From the NCBI RefSeq assembly GCF_900104725.1, contig NZ_LT629758.1, forward strand, positions 7,102,001-7,166,000: a DNA stretch of 64,000 nt. Direction: 5' to 3'. Origin of the DNA: Actinoplanes derwentensis. Lineage in GTDB: Bacteria; Actinomycetota; Actinomycetes; Mycobacteriales; Micromonosporaceae. The position numbers and the translations under genes are program-made. The notes beneath the pieces are model-generated. The model did no database searches, was not told the origin of the DNA, and saw nothing but the letters and a program-made list of their open reading frames with translations. Positions 49,821 to 58,337 of the stretch are shown here, in pieces. Each line of letters begins with the position of its first letter. Position 1 is the first letter of the stretch.

Positions 49821-50684
49821 ATGCGAGCGATCTGGAAGGGCGCTGTCTCGTTCGGCCTGGTGTCGATCGCCGTCAAGCTCTATTCGGCGACCGAGGAGAA
49901 GGACATCCGCTTCCACCAGGTGCACCGCACCGACGGTGGCCGGATCAAGTACCAGCGAACCTGCTCGGTCGACGGCGAGGCGGTCAGTTACGACGACATC
50001 GCCAAGGGGTTCGACATCGGCGGCGGCGAAATGGTGATCCTGACCGATGAGGATTTCGCCGAACTGCCCCTCAGCACGTCAAGGGCCATTGACGTGCTCG
50101 AATTTGTTCCATCTGAACAGATCGATCCGATTCTCTTCGCCAAGTCGTACTATCTGGAACCCGAGGGGCAGGCCGCGAAACCGTACGTACTGCTGCGCGA
50201 CGCCCTCCGCGACGCCGAGCGGGTGGCCATCGTCAAGATCGCGATCCGGCAGCGGGAACAGCTCGCCACCCTGCGGGTCCGCGACGACGTGCTGGTCCTC
50301 AACACCATGCTCTGGCCGGACGAGGTGCGCGCCCCTGAGTTCGGTTTCCTCGACGACGACATCGAGACCCGGCCGGCCGAGCTGGCGATGGCCAGTTCCC
50401 TGATCGACTCGATGGCCGGCAGTTTCGAACCGGACGAGTTCACCGACAACTACCGGGCCGCGTTGCAGGAGGTCATCGACGCCAAGGTCGAGGGCCGCCA
50501 GGTCGTCCAGGCCGACGAGCCGGACGAGGCCGCGCCTGCCGCGATCGACCTGATGGCGGCGCTCAAGGCCTCCGTCGAGCGCGCGCAGAAGGCCCGGTCC
50601 GCGCCGGTCGCCCCACCCGCCAAGAAAACCACGCGCGCGAGAAAAACCACGTCCACGGCCAAGACCACGAAGAAGTCGGCGTGA
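49821..50684 (+). CDS. ku: DNA end-binding Ku protein
   Basis: A 287-residue bacterial Ku that forms a homodimer ring on broken ends and recruits LigD. N-terminal MRAIWKGAVSFGLVSIAVKLYSATEEKDIRFHQVH is diagnostic; the core is followed by a Lys/Ala/Thr-rich tail (PPAKKTTRARKTTSTAKTTK), typical for DNA contact. It is divergent from the ligase gene with a small gap, so a shared promoter region within about 60 bp is likely. Confidence 0.95.
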   Translation: MRAIWKGAVSFGLVSIAVKLYSATEEKDIRFHQVHRTDGGRIKYQRTCSVDGEAVSYDDIAKGFDIGGGEMVILTDEDFAELPLSTSRAIDVLEFVPSEQIDPILFAKSYYLEPEGQAAKPYVLLRDALRDAERVAIVKIAIRQREQLATLRVRDDVLVLNTMLWPDEVRAPEFGFLDDDIETRPAELAMASSLIDSMAGSFEPDEFTDNYRAALQEVIDAKVEGRQVVQADEPDEAAPAAIDLMAALKASVERAQKARSAPVAPPAKKTTRARKTTSTAKTTKKSA

Positions 50685-50723
50685 CTACTCTTCTCCCATG
50701 GCTGTGGGATATGGGGAGGTTCG

Positions 50724-51209
50724 ATGGCACTGACGTGGGCGGAGTCGTACCTGGGGAAGGTCCGCGCGAGCGTCGGTGACGGCGACACGATCTTCTTCGT
50801 CGGGGCTCGCACGGTGGTGCTCGACGATCAGGGCAGGTTGTTGCTGATCCAGCGGTCCGACAACCGGCGCTGGGCGATCCCGGCCGGGGCGATGGAGCTG
50901 GGCGAGAGCATGCAGGACTGCGCCGTCCGCGAGTTGTGGGAGGAGACCGGGCTGCGGGCCACTTCCCTGACTCCGTACGCGTTCTACACCGCGTACACGT
51001 ACACGAACGAGTACCGGCACACGTACCAGCAGGTGTTGATGACCTTCGTGGTGCACTCCTGGGAGGGCGAGCTGCTGCGCGAGACCGACGAGAGTGTCGA
51101 TGCCGGCTTCTTCCCGCTGGACGCGCTGCCCCAGGACTCGTTCGTCATCGACGAGGCGCTGGCTGACCTGGCGAAGTTCCGTGAGACGGGAATTCTGGTG
51201 ATGAAATAA
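50724..51209 (+). CDS. Nudix hydrolase
   Basis: A 161-residue enzyme that hydrolyses nucleoside diphosphate-linked substrates. The Nudix box is complete: GAMELGESMQDCAVRELWEETGL (Gx5Ex7REUxEExGU). ATG 50724 follows GGGAGG. Substrate not evident. The next gene starts 25 bp downstream. Confidence 0.92.
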   Translation: MALTWAESYLGKVRASVGDGDTIFFVGARTVVLDDQGRLLLIQRSDNRRWAIPAGAMELGESMQDCAVRELWEETGLRATSLTPYAFYTAYTYTNEYRHTYQQVLMTFVVHSWEGELLRETDESVDAGFFPLDALPQDSFVIDEALADLAKFRETGILVMK

Positions 51210-51234
51210 CGGCTGCCTGGCAGTATGGCGGTTC

Positions 51235-52533
51235 GTGATCAGAAAACACCGCTTCGGACTGGATCTGTCCCCGTTACGCACCTCCCGGGACTTCCGGCTC
51301 GTCTTCATCGGCGGCGTGGTCACCGCGTTCGGTTCGTTCATCAGCTACGTCACCATCCCGTACCAGGTGGCGAAGCTGACCGACGACCCGCTGATGGTCG
51401 GCCTGATCGGCGTCTGTGAGCTGCTCCCGCTGCTGATCATGTCGTTCGTCGGTGGCGCGCTCGCCGACTACATCGACCGCCGGATCCTGGTCCGGGGCAG
51501 TGAGCTGGCCCTCGCCGCGATCTGCGGCATCCTGCTGGTCAACTCGCTCTCCGACGAACCGCACCTGTGGCTGCTGTACGTCGCCGCGTTCCTCACCGCC
51601 GCCGTCGCCGGTCTGCAACGGCCCGCCCTGGAAGCGATGATCCCGCGGCTGGTGAAACCGGAGCAGGTGCCGGCCACCATGGCGGTCCAGTCGATCGGTA
51701 TGCAGTTCGCCCAGCTTCTCGGCATGCCGCTGGCCGGTGTCCTGCTGGCCAGCTTCGACCTGCACTGGGTGTACCTGTTCGACCTGGGCACCTTCGTCGT
51801 CTCGCTGATCTGCCTGAGCCTGGTGAAGGCGGTCCCGCCGCCGGTGGCCGCCGACCGCCCGTCGCTGAACAGTGTGGTCATCGGCCTGAAGTACGCCCGG
51901 TCCCGCCCCGAACTGCTCGGCACCTACCTGGTCGACATCAACGCGATGTTCTTCGGCATGCCGGCCGCGCTGTACCCGTTCCTCGCCAACGACCTGGGCG
52001 GCCCGAAGGTGCTGGGCCTGCTCTACGCCGCCCCCGCGGTCGGTTCGCTGCTGGCCACGCTCGGCTCCGGCTGGACCGCACGGGTGCACCGGCACGGCCT
52101 GATGGTGCTGGTGGCGGCTGGCCTGTGGGGTGTCGGCATCATCGGCGTGGGCCTGTCGGACACGCTCTGGCTCACCCTGTTCTGCCTGGCCTTCGCGGGC
52201 GCCGCCGACATGGTCTCCGGCCTGTTCCGCATGATCATATGGAATCAGACGATTCCCGACCATCTCCGCGGGCGCCTGGCCGGCATCGAGATGCTCTCCT
52301 ACACGACCGGCCCGCTCCTCGGCCAGCTCCGCTCCGGCGCGATGGCCCGCACCGGCCTCGGCATCACCGGCGCCATCTGGGCCGGCGGTGTCCTCTGCGT
52401 CGTCGGCACCGTGGCCCTGGCCGCCGCCCTGCCGAAACTGGTCGCCTACAACGGCAAGGACGGCATGGCCCTGAAGAAGGCCGCCGACGACGAGTGGAAC
52501 GCCACGGCGGCCTCCCGCACTACTTCACCTTGA
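51235..52533 (+). CDS. MFS transporter (EntS-like exporter)
   Basis: A 432-residue membrane protein with about twelve helices and the loop SFVGGALADYIDRRILVRGSE. Closely resembles the MFS gene at 6592-7890 in style (DHLRGRLAGIEMLSYTTGPLLGQLRSG). Likely an exporter; substrate unknown. GTG 51235. Convergent with the next gene and overlapping it by 14 bp. Confidence 0.87.
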   Translation: MIRKHRFGLDLSPLRTSRDFRLVFIGGVVTAFGSFISYVTIPYQVAKLTDDPLMVGLIGVCELLPLLIMSFVGGALADYIDRRILVRGSELALAAICGILLVNSLSDEPHLWLLYVAAFLTAAVAGLQRPALEAMIPRLVKPEQVPATMAVQSIGMQFAQLLGMPLAGVLLASFDLHWVYLFDLGTFVVSLICLSLVKAVPPPVAADRPSLNSVVIGLKYARSRPELLGTYLVDINAMFFGMPAALYPFLANDLGGPKVLGLLYAAPAVGSLLATLGSGWTARVHRHGLMVLVAAGLWGVGIIGVGLSDTLWLTLFCLAFAGAADMVSGLFRMIIWNQTIPDHLRGRLAGIEMLSYTTGPLLGQLRSGAMARTGLGITGAIWAGGVLCVVGTVALAAALPKLVAYNGKDGMALKKAADDEWNATAASRTTSP

Positions 52534-53281
52534 CGGCGTCGTACTTCGTCTGCGGCTGCCGGGCACCACTGCCCGCGTAGACGACCTTCCACGTACCCGA
52601 CTTGGTGGCCTTGATCTTCTTGCTGTACTTGCCGCCCGTACCGGTGACGGTCTGACCTTTGTAGACGTACGCCGCGGTGCCGTTGGCCTTGAAGTAGAAC
52701 TTCAAAACCGCACCCTTCAAGCCCTTCTTCGCGCCGTACGACACCGGATCGGCCTTCAACACGCCACGATGAGTCAGAGCACTGTTCTTCTTCACCGGCT
52801 CCGGCGTCGCGTCATAGGTCAGCGACGTCGGCCGCTTCACCGAGAACCGGTCGACCCGCTCGACGACGTAATCGTCGTAGTTCTCGTCCCACCACTTCAG
52901 CTCGGTCTGCACCCGGTAGGCACCCGGGGCGTAGATGTTTCCGCAGAGGAAGACCCAGTCGGTGAAGTAGGCGTAGTCGCCACTGCGGGACGCCTGCGAC
53001 GGGAACAGGAAGTCGACGATGTCGCCGTCCGGACCGGTGACGTCGGCCGACAGCGACAGCACCTCGTCCTCGTCACCCTGCGGGTCGTACACCTTGAAGG
53101 TCACTTTCACCCGGTTCGCGCAACCGGCGTCACCGTCGAGCACCACCGTGCCCGTCGACAGCGTGACACCGGCGAGCTTCACATCGGCCCGGGCCGGCGA
53201 GGCCCCCAGGGCGAGAGTGGTGAGCCCGGTGAAAACGGCCAGAGCCGCCGCGGCACCGCGACGAACGAGCGACTTACGCAT
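52520..53281 (-). CDS. Secreted two-domain beta-sandwich protein
   Basis: A 253-residue exported protein with signal peptide (RRGAAAALAVFTGLTTLALGASPARA). Two Ig-like or cell-wall-type beta domains: residues ~30-140 (VTLSTGTVVLDGDAGCANRV, with Cys pair, and TDWVFLCGNIYAPGAYRVQTELKWWDE) and ~155-253 (SLTYDATPEPVKKNSALTHRG, KGAVLKFYFKANGTAAYVYKGQ, then SGTWKVVYAGSGARQPQTKYDAVKV). It is probably surface-exposed or exported; function unknown. ATG 53281 with AAGGGA upstream. Confidence 0.75.
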   Translation of the reverse strand: MRKSLVRRGAAAALAVFTGLTTLALGASPARADVKLAGVTLSTGTVVLDGDAGCANRVKVTFKVYDPQGDEDEVLSLSADVTGPDGDIVDFLFPSQASRSGDYAYFTDWVFLCGNIYAPGAYRVQTELKWWDENYDDYVVERVDRFSVKRPTSLTYDATPEPVKKNSALTHRGVLKADPVSYGAKKGLKGAVLKFYFKANGTAAYVYKGQTVTGTGGKYSKKIKATKSGTWKVVYAGSGARQPQTKYDAVKVK

Positions 53282-53544
53282 GAGATCCCTTCCAACGAGC
53301 GAACGGGTCCGTTCCGTCGCTCCGCCGACCGAGTCTCCCTGTGCCAACCGTCGTTTTCCAGCCTCGGTGCGAAGTTCCGGCCACCCGTCCCGCCGCCCCT
53401 GCCCGAACAGCCGACCGGAAAGAGCCGAACCGCTTTCACCGCTTACACCCGGACTGATCCGATCCGGCTGCACCTTGACCGGCGCACCACGGCGGCGTTG
53501 CGACGAAACGGACTTTGTCCGACCGGGTCGCTAGGGTGCGGATC

Positions 53545-53664
53545 GTGACGCTGCGATCAGCCGCCGAGGACGACGAGTTCCTGCCTGAGTACGGCCTCCT
53601 CATCGTTCGGGATCACTACGAACCGGGTCGTTTCGACGGCCCTGACGGCCACCGCGGGCGGTGA
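53545..53664 (+). CDS. Possible 39-residue leader or truncated gene
   Basis: Starts at GTG 53545 and encodes MTLRSAAEDDEFLPEYGLLI and VRDHYEPGRFDGPDGHRGR. Its stop overlaps the start of the next gene as GTGA (53661-53664), so translation of the two would be coupled. No ribosome site or known homologue is visible. It may be a leader peptide or the remaining N-terminus of a longer gene. Confidence 0.4.
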   Translation: MTLRSAAEDDEFLPEYGLLIVRDHYEPGRFDGPDGHRGR

Positions 53665-54548
53665 CCTTTCATCCGCCACTCGGGTCACCGCCCCGCGCCG
53701 GGTACATCAGTGACACCGGCCATCTCATGATGTGGCGTGACAGCGACATGACGCCCATCGCCCAGGTGCCGTCCGGCACGGCGATCGAGACGGCCCACGG
53801 CATCCTGATCGCCGGCAGCGACAGCACCGTCATCGTGCGCGACGACGGTGGCATCGACGAGCTCGGCCTGTCGAGTACCTTCAGCCGCCTGGACGAGCAC
53901 GGGCGGCTCTATGCGGTCGTGGAATGGCACCTCGGCCGGCAGGAGTGGTACCGCCTGCACGTGCTCGACCTCGCCGACGGCACCCGTCGCACCATGCCCT
54001 GGGACGACAGCCGTCCGCTGACTCTCAACGCCGTGCACGACGGTGTCGTCCGGTTCAACACCGACATGCAGTGGCGCCCCGGCAGCCGGCCCGAACCCGC
54101 GCCGTACCCGGTGACCACCATCGACCCGGTGTCCGGCACGAGCCTCTATTACGACCCCCAGCAGGGCCCCTCGATCATCACACCCGGCGGCACTCGGCGG
54201 CGTTTCACCGGCGGATATGGCGCCAGGCTCGTCCCGGGCGGCAACCTTCTGTACGAATTCGGTCACGCCCCGACAAGCTTGATCCTGTTCGACGCGACCA
54301 CCTCACGCACCACCCAGACGTACTGGCTGCCACCACGCAGTCAGACAAGCCCCACCGGCCCACAGCCGCCTGTCTGGGAGGACCCCACTCATCTCCTCGT
54401 GCACGTCGCCGGCGGCGTTCATGAGATCGGTACCGCACTGATCCGCCTCGACGTCAGCACCGGAGACTTCCAGGCAGTACCCCTGGCCGGACAGCCGGAC
54501 TACGCCCGCTTGGTGCAACCCCTCATCCCGCGCCGGTCCTCGCCCTGA
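53661..54548 (+). CDS. Hypothetical protein, propeller-like
   Basis: A 295-residue protein without signal peptide or membrane helix. Repeated short beta segments ending in DG or GxP (HGILIAGSDSTVIVRDDGGIDELG, YAVVEWHLGRQEWYRLHVLDLADG, VSGTSLYYDPQQGPSIITPGG, LIRLDVSTGDFQAVPLAG) suggest a propeller fold. The N-terminus may be earlier within the 39-residue frame before it if that frame shift is real. No function can be assigned. Confidence 0.65.
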   Translation: MTFHPPLGSPPRAGYISDTGHLMMWRDSDMTPIAQVPSGTAIETAHGILIAGSDSTVIVRDDGGIDELGLSSTFSRLDEHGRLYAVVEWHLGRQEWYRLHVLDLADGTRRTMPWDDSRPLTLNAVHDGVVRFNTDMQWRPGSRPEPAPYPVTTIDPVSGTSLYYDPQQGPSIITPGGTRRRFTGGYGARLVPGGNLLYEFGHAPTSLILFDATTSRTTQTYWLPPRSQTSPTGPQPPVWEDPTHLLVHVAGGVHEIGTALIRLDVSTGDFQAVPLAGQPDYARLVQPLIPRRSSP

Positions 54549-54614
54549 CCACGCGGTCCGGTCCGAGCCGGATCCATCCGGTCCAGGACGCCGGCCTCGG
54601 CCGCCGGGAAGCCG

Positions 54615-55073
54615 TCAGTAGCTCCGGTTTCCAGCGACGGTGCGGGCGAACGACGGGGCGCGGCCGTTGGCGATCTCGCCGCCGAACCAGGCGCCGAAGC
54701 CGGCCAGGGCCAGGGCCAGCAGTTCGATGAAGAACAGGCCGCCGCCGATGATGCGGTCGGGGGCCTGGACGCGGAGCATCGCGATGACCGCGAAGATCAC
54801 CAGCACGCCCACGTTCAGGAGACTGCGGAGCACGCCGAGGCGGCGGTCGCGGGAGACGCGCGCGAACATCACGTCCACGGCGATCGCGATGGTGACCAGG
54901 GTGCCGCTGACCAGTCCGGCCACGACGTTCCAGTAGGCCAGTGCTCCGAGGATGTTAGGCCCGCCCAGCAAGTCGGCCATGTCGAACAATACGGCCATGG
55001 CGAAGAGCCCCAGGGGGAACATCACCAGGATCGGCTGCACCGCCTGACCGGCGACGTTCAATCGGCTTTCCAT
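54615..55073 (-). CDS. DUF2231 membrane protein
   Basis: A 152-residue protein with four hydrophobic helices (ILVMFPLGLFAMAVLFDMADL, AYWNVVAGLVSGTLVTIAIAV, LLNVGVLVIFAVIAMLRV, GGLFFIELLALALAGFGAWFGG), characteristic of the DUF2231 family, membrane proteins of unknown role. ATG 55073 with GGGAAGG upstream. Monocistronic. Confidence 0.82.
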   Translation of the reverse strand: MESRLNVAGQAVQPILVMFPLGLFAMAVLFDMADLLGGPNILGALAYWNVVAGLVSGTLVTIAIAVDVMFARVSRDRRLGVLRSLLNVGVLVIFAVIAMLRVQAPDRIIGGGLFFIELLALALAGFGAWFGGEIANGRAPSFARTVAGNRSY

Positions 55074-55452
55074 GAGGTTTCGCCTTCCCACCTGCGCAAA
55101 GACAGATTCTTAACGGCTTGGCGACGTTGGGCTACCCGGTCCGCTCCGAGCACAAACACCACGGCGATCGCCGATGGGTCACCCCACCAACGTCGCACAG
55201 CTTGTACGCAATCTGCAACATGGCAGGTTGAGTGGTGGCGAGGTGCTGGGTGGCGTGCTTCACTGCTAACAGGGCAACAAAGGGCGGAGTCGGAGGGAGT
55301 GACCAGCAGCGGCACCCGGCGGCAAACGGGTGCCGTTGTCCGCCTCTGCGGCTTCGTTCGTTGCGGCTCGAGCGAGGCGGGGATGGGTCTCTCGCGCCAA
55401 TGGTGGCCCCATTCCGTCCCTCCTCGCAAGAAACAGCGAAGAGGAGTTCGCC
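55074..55452. other. Intergenic stretch
   Basis: About 380 bp between divergent genes. A minus-strand frame (about 55132-55280) with ALLAVKHATQHLATTQPAML is open but has no start context or known motif. I see no hairpin or promoter of note. The GAGGAG at 55441 belongs to the next gene. Confidence 0.35.
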
Positions 55453-55890
55453 ATGCGCACACGGATCTACTATCGCGGTCCGGACGCCCTGGTGTCCGAC
55501 GATCAGTTCGTCTGGCACCCCCGTACCGCACCGCTGGTCTTCGCCGTTCCGGATCTGCGCAACGTCGGTCTCGTGCAGGCCCCGGCCCGTATCCGTCCCT
55601 ACGCTCCCGCGTTCGCGGTGATCGCCCTCGCGGCCGCAGCCGCCGGCTGGGCGCTGCTGCCCGATCCGCTGGTCTACATTCTCGTCTTCCTCGGTCTCGC
55701 GATACCCGGCGTAGCCATGGTGTGGCGTGAGCCGGGCCGCTGGGAACTCCACGCTCAGTACCGGGGCGCCGCTGTGGTGCTCTACTCGTCGCCCGACGCG
55801 CGGGTCTTCAATCAGGTGAGCCGGGCTTTACGCAGGGCCATGGAAGACAACCGGCGAACACCCTGGGGGTACGGCCTGGCTGCCGCCTGA
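55453..55890 (+). CDS. DUF6232-like membrane protein
   Basis: A 145-residue protein: an N-terminal beta region (ALVSDDQFVWHPRTAPLVFA, VPDLRNVGLVQAPAR), two hydrophobic helices (FAVIALAAAAAGWALLPDPL and VYILVFLGLAIPGVAMVW), then a C-terminal beta-alpha part (WELHAQYRGAAVVLYSSPDA). This order matches the DUF6232 style in actinobacteria. Role unknown. ATG 55453 has GAGGAG seven bases upstream. Confidence 0.65.
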   Translation: MRTRIYYRGPDALVSDDQFVWHPRTAPLVFAVPDLRNVGLVQAPARIRPYAPAFAVIALAAAAAGWALLPDPLVYILVFLGLAIPGVAMVWREPGRWELHAQYRGAAVVLYSSPDARVFNQVSRALRRAMEDNRRTPWGYGLAAA

Positions 55891-56009
55891 GCTGCGATTC
55901 TCCGAGCGCCCCTCGGGTGAGATGGCGGCTTGCGTCAAAACCGCACCTGCCGGCCGTCGTTCTGATAGGACAGTACTAGGATGTCCGCGACCTCGCTGGT
56001 TGCCTGGTA

Positions 56010-56046
56010 GCAGTCAGCAAGATGGCAGTCAGCGAGGTGGCAGACT
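56010..56046. repeat. 15-bp tandem repeats upstream of the XRE regulator
   Basis: GCAGTCAGCAAGATG (56010-56024) is followed directly by GCAGTCAGCGAGGTG (56025-56039) and then GCAGACT. The units differ at two positions. They lie 52-88 bp upstream of the XRE gene, in its promoter zone, and may be its own binding sites. Confidence 0.5.
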
Positions 56047-56097
56047 GGTGTTCCTTGATTACCTGATGTCACCACCCACTTCGACGATGAAGGACTC

Positions 56098-56994
56098 ATG
56101 ACCGAGGGTGACTCGCCGACCATCGCGCGCCGGCGCGTACGACTCGCGCTCCGTGAAGCGCGGGAGTCGGCCGGTCTGACCCAAAATCAGGTCGCCGAAG
56201 AGATGGAGTGGTCGACCAGTAAGGTCATCCGGATCGAGAACGGGGATGTCTCCATCTCCGCCAATGATCTGCGTTCCGTGCTGACCTTCCTCGGCATCCG
56301 GGACAAGAGCACAGTCGCCGACCTGCTCGCGGCGACTCGAATTGCCCGGACCCGCCAGCGGGCATGGTACTTGGCCGACGAATTCCACACCACGCTCACC
56401 GGTGACATGCGTAAGCTCATCGAGTACGAGGTAGAAGCGACGGAAATCCGTTCGTACTCCATCTACTTCATTCCGGGCCCCCTGCAGACGCGCGACTATG
56501 CGACCGCGCTGATGTCCCGGTTCGAGGAAGAGTTGTCCGAGGAACAGCGCACGAGACGTGTCGACGCCAGAATGCGGCGCCGGGAGGCACTGCTCAGCCG
56601 GGCTGACAGCTTGCAGATCATGGTCATGGTCGACGAGTCGGTGCTGCGCCGGACCATCGGCGGCCCGGCAGTCTTCGCCGATCAGCTGCGTGACCTACGG
56701 AAAAACGTCCAGGACGGGACCATCCGGATCAGGATGGTGCCCTTCTCGCTCGATGCCTCGGTGACCAACAACGCCAGCTTCGACCTGCTCACGATGAGCG
56801 GCGGAGAGGCGTTGTACCGGGAGACCGGGCTCGGCGATGAAATGGTCGAAGACCAGGCCACGGCTGCGAAACATCATGCGCGATACAGCCGGGTCTGGGG
56901 TGAGGCCGCCGATGAAGAGGACACGATTCAATTCATCGAGGCACAGATCAAGGAGTTGGAACGAGCCGTTACGGACGGGTCGCGCCGACAATGA
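56098..56994 (+). CDS. XRE family regulator with DUF5753 domain
   Basis: A 298-residue protein with an N-terminal helix-turn-helix (SAGLTQNQVAEEMEWSTSKV and IRIENGDVSISANDLRSVL) and a C-terminal DUF5753 domain (YFIPGPLQTRDYATALM, RMRRREALLSRADSLQIMVM, VDESVLRRTIGG). In Streptomyces and relatives these regulators sit next to DUF397 genes and some resemble BldB/WhiJ-type developmental systems. ATG 56098; tandem repeats lie upstream. The DUF397 genes follow at once. Confidence 0.9.
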   Translation: MTEGDSPTIARRRVRLALREARESAGLTQNQVAEEMEWSTSKVIRIENGDVSISANDLRSVLTFLGIRDKSTVADLLAATRIARTRQRAWYLADEFHTTLTGDMRKLIEYEVEATEIRSYSIYFIPGPLQTRDYATALMSRFEEELSEEQRTRRVDARMRRREALLSRADSLQIMVMVDESVLRRTIGGPAVFADQLRDLRKNVQDGTIRIRMVPFSLDASVTNNASFDLLTMSGGEALYRETGLGDEMVEDQATAAKHHARYSRVWGEAADEEDTIQFIEAQIKELERAVTDGSRRQ

Positions 56995-57034
56995 AAACAC
57001 TAACTCACAGATAATATTTCTCGAAAGGTCCCCG

Positions 57035-57229
57035 ATGGAACAGATGAACGTGCCCGCATGGCGCAAGAGCAGCCGCTGCGGAACGTCGACTTGTGTCGAG
57101 GTCGCGAAGGTCGAAGACCAGTACCTGATCCGCGACTCGAAGAACCCCGAGGCCACCGCCCTCTCCTTCACCAAGGACGAGTGGGACGCCTTCGTGGAGG
57201 GCGTGACCGCGGGCGAGTTCCGCTTCTAA
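57035..57229 (+). CDS. DUF397 small protein
   Basis: A 64-residue member of DUF397, with the signature AWRKSSRCGTSTCVEVAKVE, then YLIRDSKNPEATALSFTKDEWDAFVEGVTAGEF. It is probably the partner of the upstream XRE-DUF5753 regulator, as in the WhiJ-like systems of Streptomyces. ATG 57035 has AAAGG upstream. It is followed by a strong terminator. Confidence 0.88.
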   Translation: MEQMNVPAWRKSSRCGTSTCVEVAKVEDQYLIRDSKNPEATALSFTKDEWDAFVEGVTAGEFRF

Positions 57230-57321
57230 AGACTTGGGCCCGCCCGCTCTGCGAGATCGCGAACGACCAGAGCGGGCCGGTCAAAAATACTCGCAAAATA
57301 TTTAAATAGCAATAAATTGAC

Positions 57322-57367
57322 GCCGCATAACTCCCAATGAGTGAGTTAAGCGGCATTTTCTCTTTTT
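57322..57367 (+). terminator. Intrinsic terminator in AT-rich DNA
   Basis: A 12-bp stem with one mismatch, GCCGCATAACTC 57322-57333 and GAGTTAAGCGGC 57343-57354, is followed by TTTTCTCTTTTT. The surrounding ~100 bp (57280-57375) is strikingly AT-rich for this genome. It is the best factor-independent terminator in the window. Confidence 0.8.
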
Positions 57368-57443
57368 CATTCATGTGGGCACCCGCTCGGCTCCGGTTCA
57401 TTCGCATACCGTGGATTCCGAACCGTCACGGAGGTGCACACAA

Positions 57444-57641
57444 ATGATCAAAACGGAAGAGCCACACTGGCGCCGAAGTAGGCGCTGTTCCACCGGCGCC
57501 TGCGTCGAGGTGGCGCGTGTCGCGGAGCGGGTTCTGATCCGTGACTCCAAGATGCCGACCGGCGCGATCCTCGCCTTCACGCACGAGGAGTGGGACGCGT
57601 TCGTGACCGGAGTCAAGGACGGCGACTTCGGTTTCGAATGA
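57444..57641 (+). CDS. Second DUF397 small protein
   Basis: A 65-residue DUF397 protein, PHWRRSRRCSTGACVEVARV then RVLIRDSKMPTGAILAFTHEEWDAFVTGVKDGDF, paralogous to the one at 57035. ATG 57444 has GGAGG nine bases upstream. The stop overlaps the start of the next gene (ATGA), so the two are coupled. It is separated from the first DUF397 gene by the strong terminator, so probably has its own promoter. Confidence 0.85.
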   Translation: MIKTEEPHWRRSRRCSTGACVEVARVAERVLIRDSKMPTGAILAFTHEEWDAFVTGVKDGDFGFE

Positions 57642-58219
57642 CTCGTCTTCCACCGGAGCACCCTGATGCCGCGGGCCGAGCGCGGCATACTGCAATGGTG
57701 GACGGCACATCCGGCACCACCGGCACCAACCGCTTCGACCTTCTGAGCGAAGCGGCCGAGACCCTGCTGGACAACCTCACCGAGCGCTACCTGGTGGAGC
57801 GCCGGGAGAACAAGGAACCGTTCGGGCTCGACGAAGCGCTCGTGCGGACCGTCCGGCTCATCCCTCGCATGCCCACCGCCGCGCCGCTGGCGGTGCAGTT
57901 CACCGACTCCGGACTCCGGCTGCGCCTCGGCCGGTGGTGGGAGGAGCCGCTGCCGGCCTGTCCCTGCGACACCTGCGACGAGGACCCGAAAGTCACGGCC
58001 GAACGACTGCGGATCCACACCGGCGCCCTGATCGAGGGCGGACTGTGGGAACGCGTACGACGCGGGCTCATTGGGTCTTGGTTCGAGACCAGGTTGATCG
58101 GGGCCGGCGTGCAGGCTGATCAGGAAGGTCCGCTCTCCGCCGCCGGGGCCAGGGACGCCCGGCGTGAGGGCTTCGCGGCCCCGGTGCAATGGGCGCCGTG
58201 GCAGGTCCGTTCGCACTGA
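57638..58219 (+). CDS. DUF6226-like protein
   Basis: A 193-residue soluble protein coupled to the DUF397 gene by an ATGA overlap. The core NRFDLLSEAAETLLDNLTER, TAAPLAVQFTDSGLRLRLG, and the cysteine motif PACPCDTCDEDPKVTAERLR, resembles the actinobacterial DUF6226 family. The cysteines may bind a metal. No function known. It probably works with the DUF397 protein it follows. Confidence 0.7.
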   Translation: MTRLPPEHPDAAGRARHTAMVDGTSGTTGTNRFDLLSEAAETLLDNLTERYLVERRENKEPFGLDEALVRTVRLIPRMPTAAPLAVQFTDSGLRLRLGRWWEEPLPACPCDTCDEDPKVTAERLRIHTGALIEGGLWERVRRGLIGSWFETRLIGAGVQADQEGPLSAAGARDARREGFAAPVQWAPWQVRSH

Positions 58220-58300
58220 GGCTCTTGGGCACGGTGAGCAGGGAAAGGCTTTTGGGTACGGTGAGCAGGGAAAGGCTTTTGGGTACGGTGAGCAGAGAAA
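58220..58300. repeat. Three tandem 27-bp repeats before an MFS gene
   Basis: Units at 58220-58246, 58247-58273 and 58274-58300, each reading close to GGCTTTTGGGTACGGTGAGC then AGGGAAA. The last two differ at one base, the first differs at two. The array starts at the base after the DUF6226 stop and lies 38 bp upstream of the MFS gene. The units hold GGTACGGTGAGC and may be regulator or RNA elements. Confidence 0.8.
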
Positions 58301-58337
58301 ACTCTCTCACCATCACACGGGGTCACCTTTGCGCACC

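Noticed and set aside
58068..58326. Minus-strand frames with repeated VPKSLSLLT
   Set aside because: Translations of the 27-bp DNA repeats; no start context and arising from tandem repeats only.
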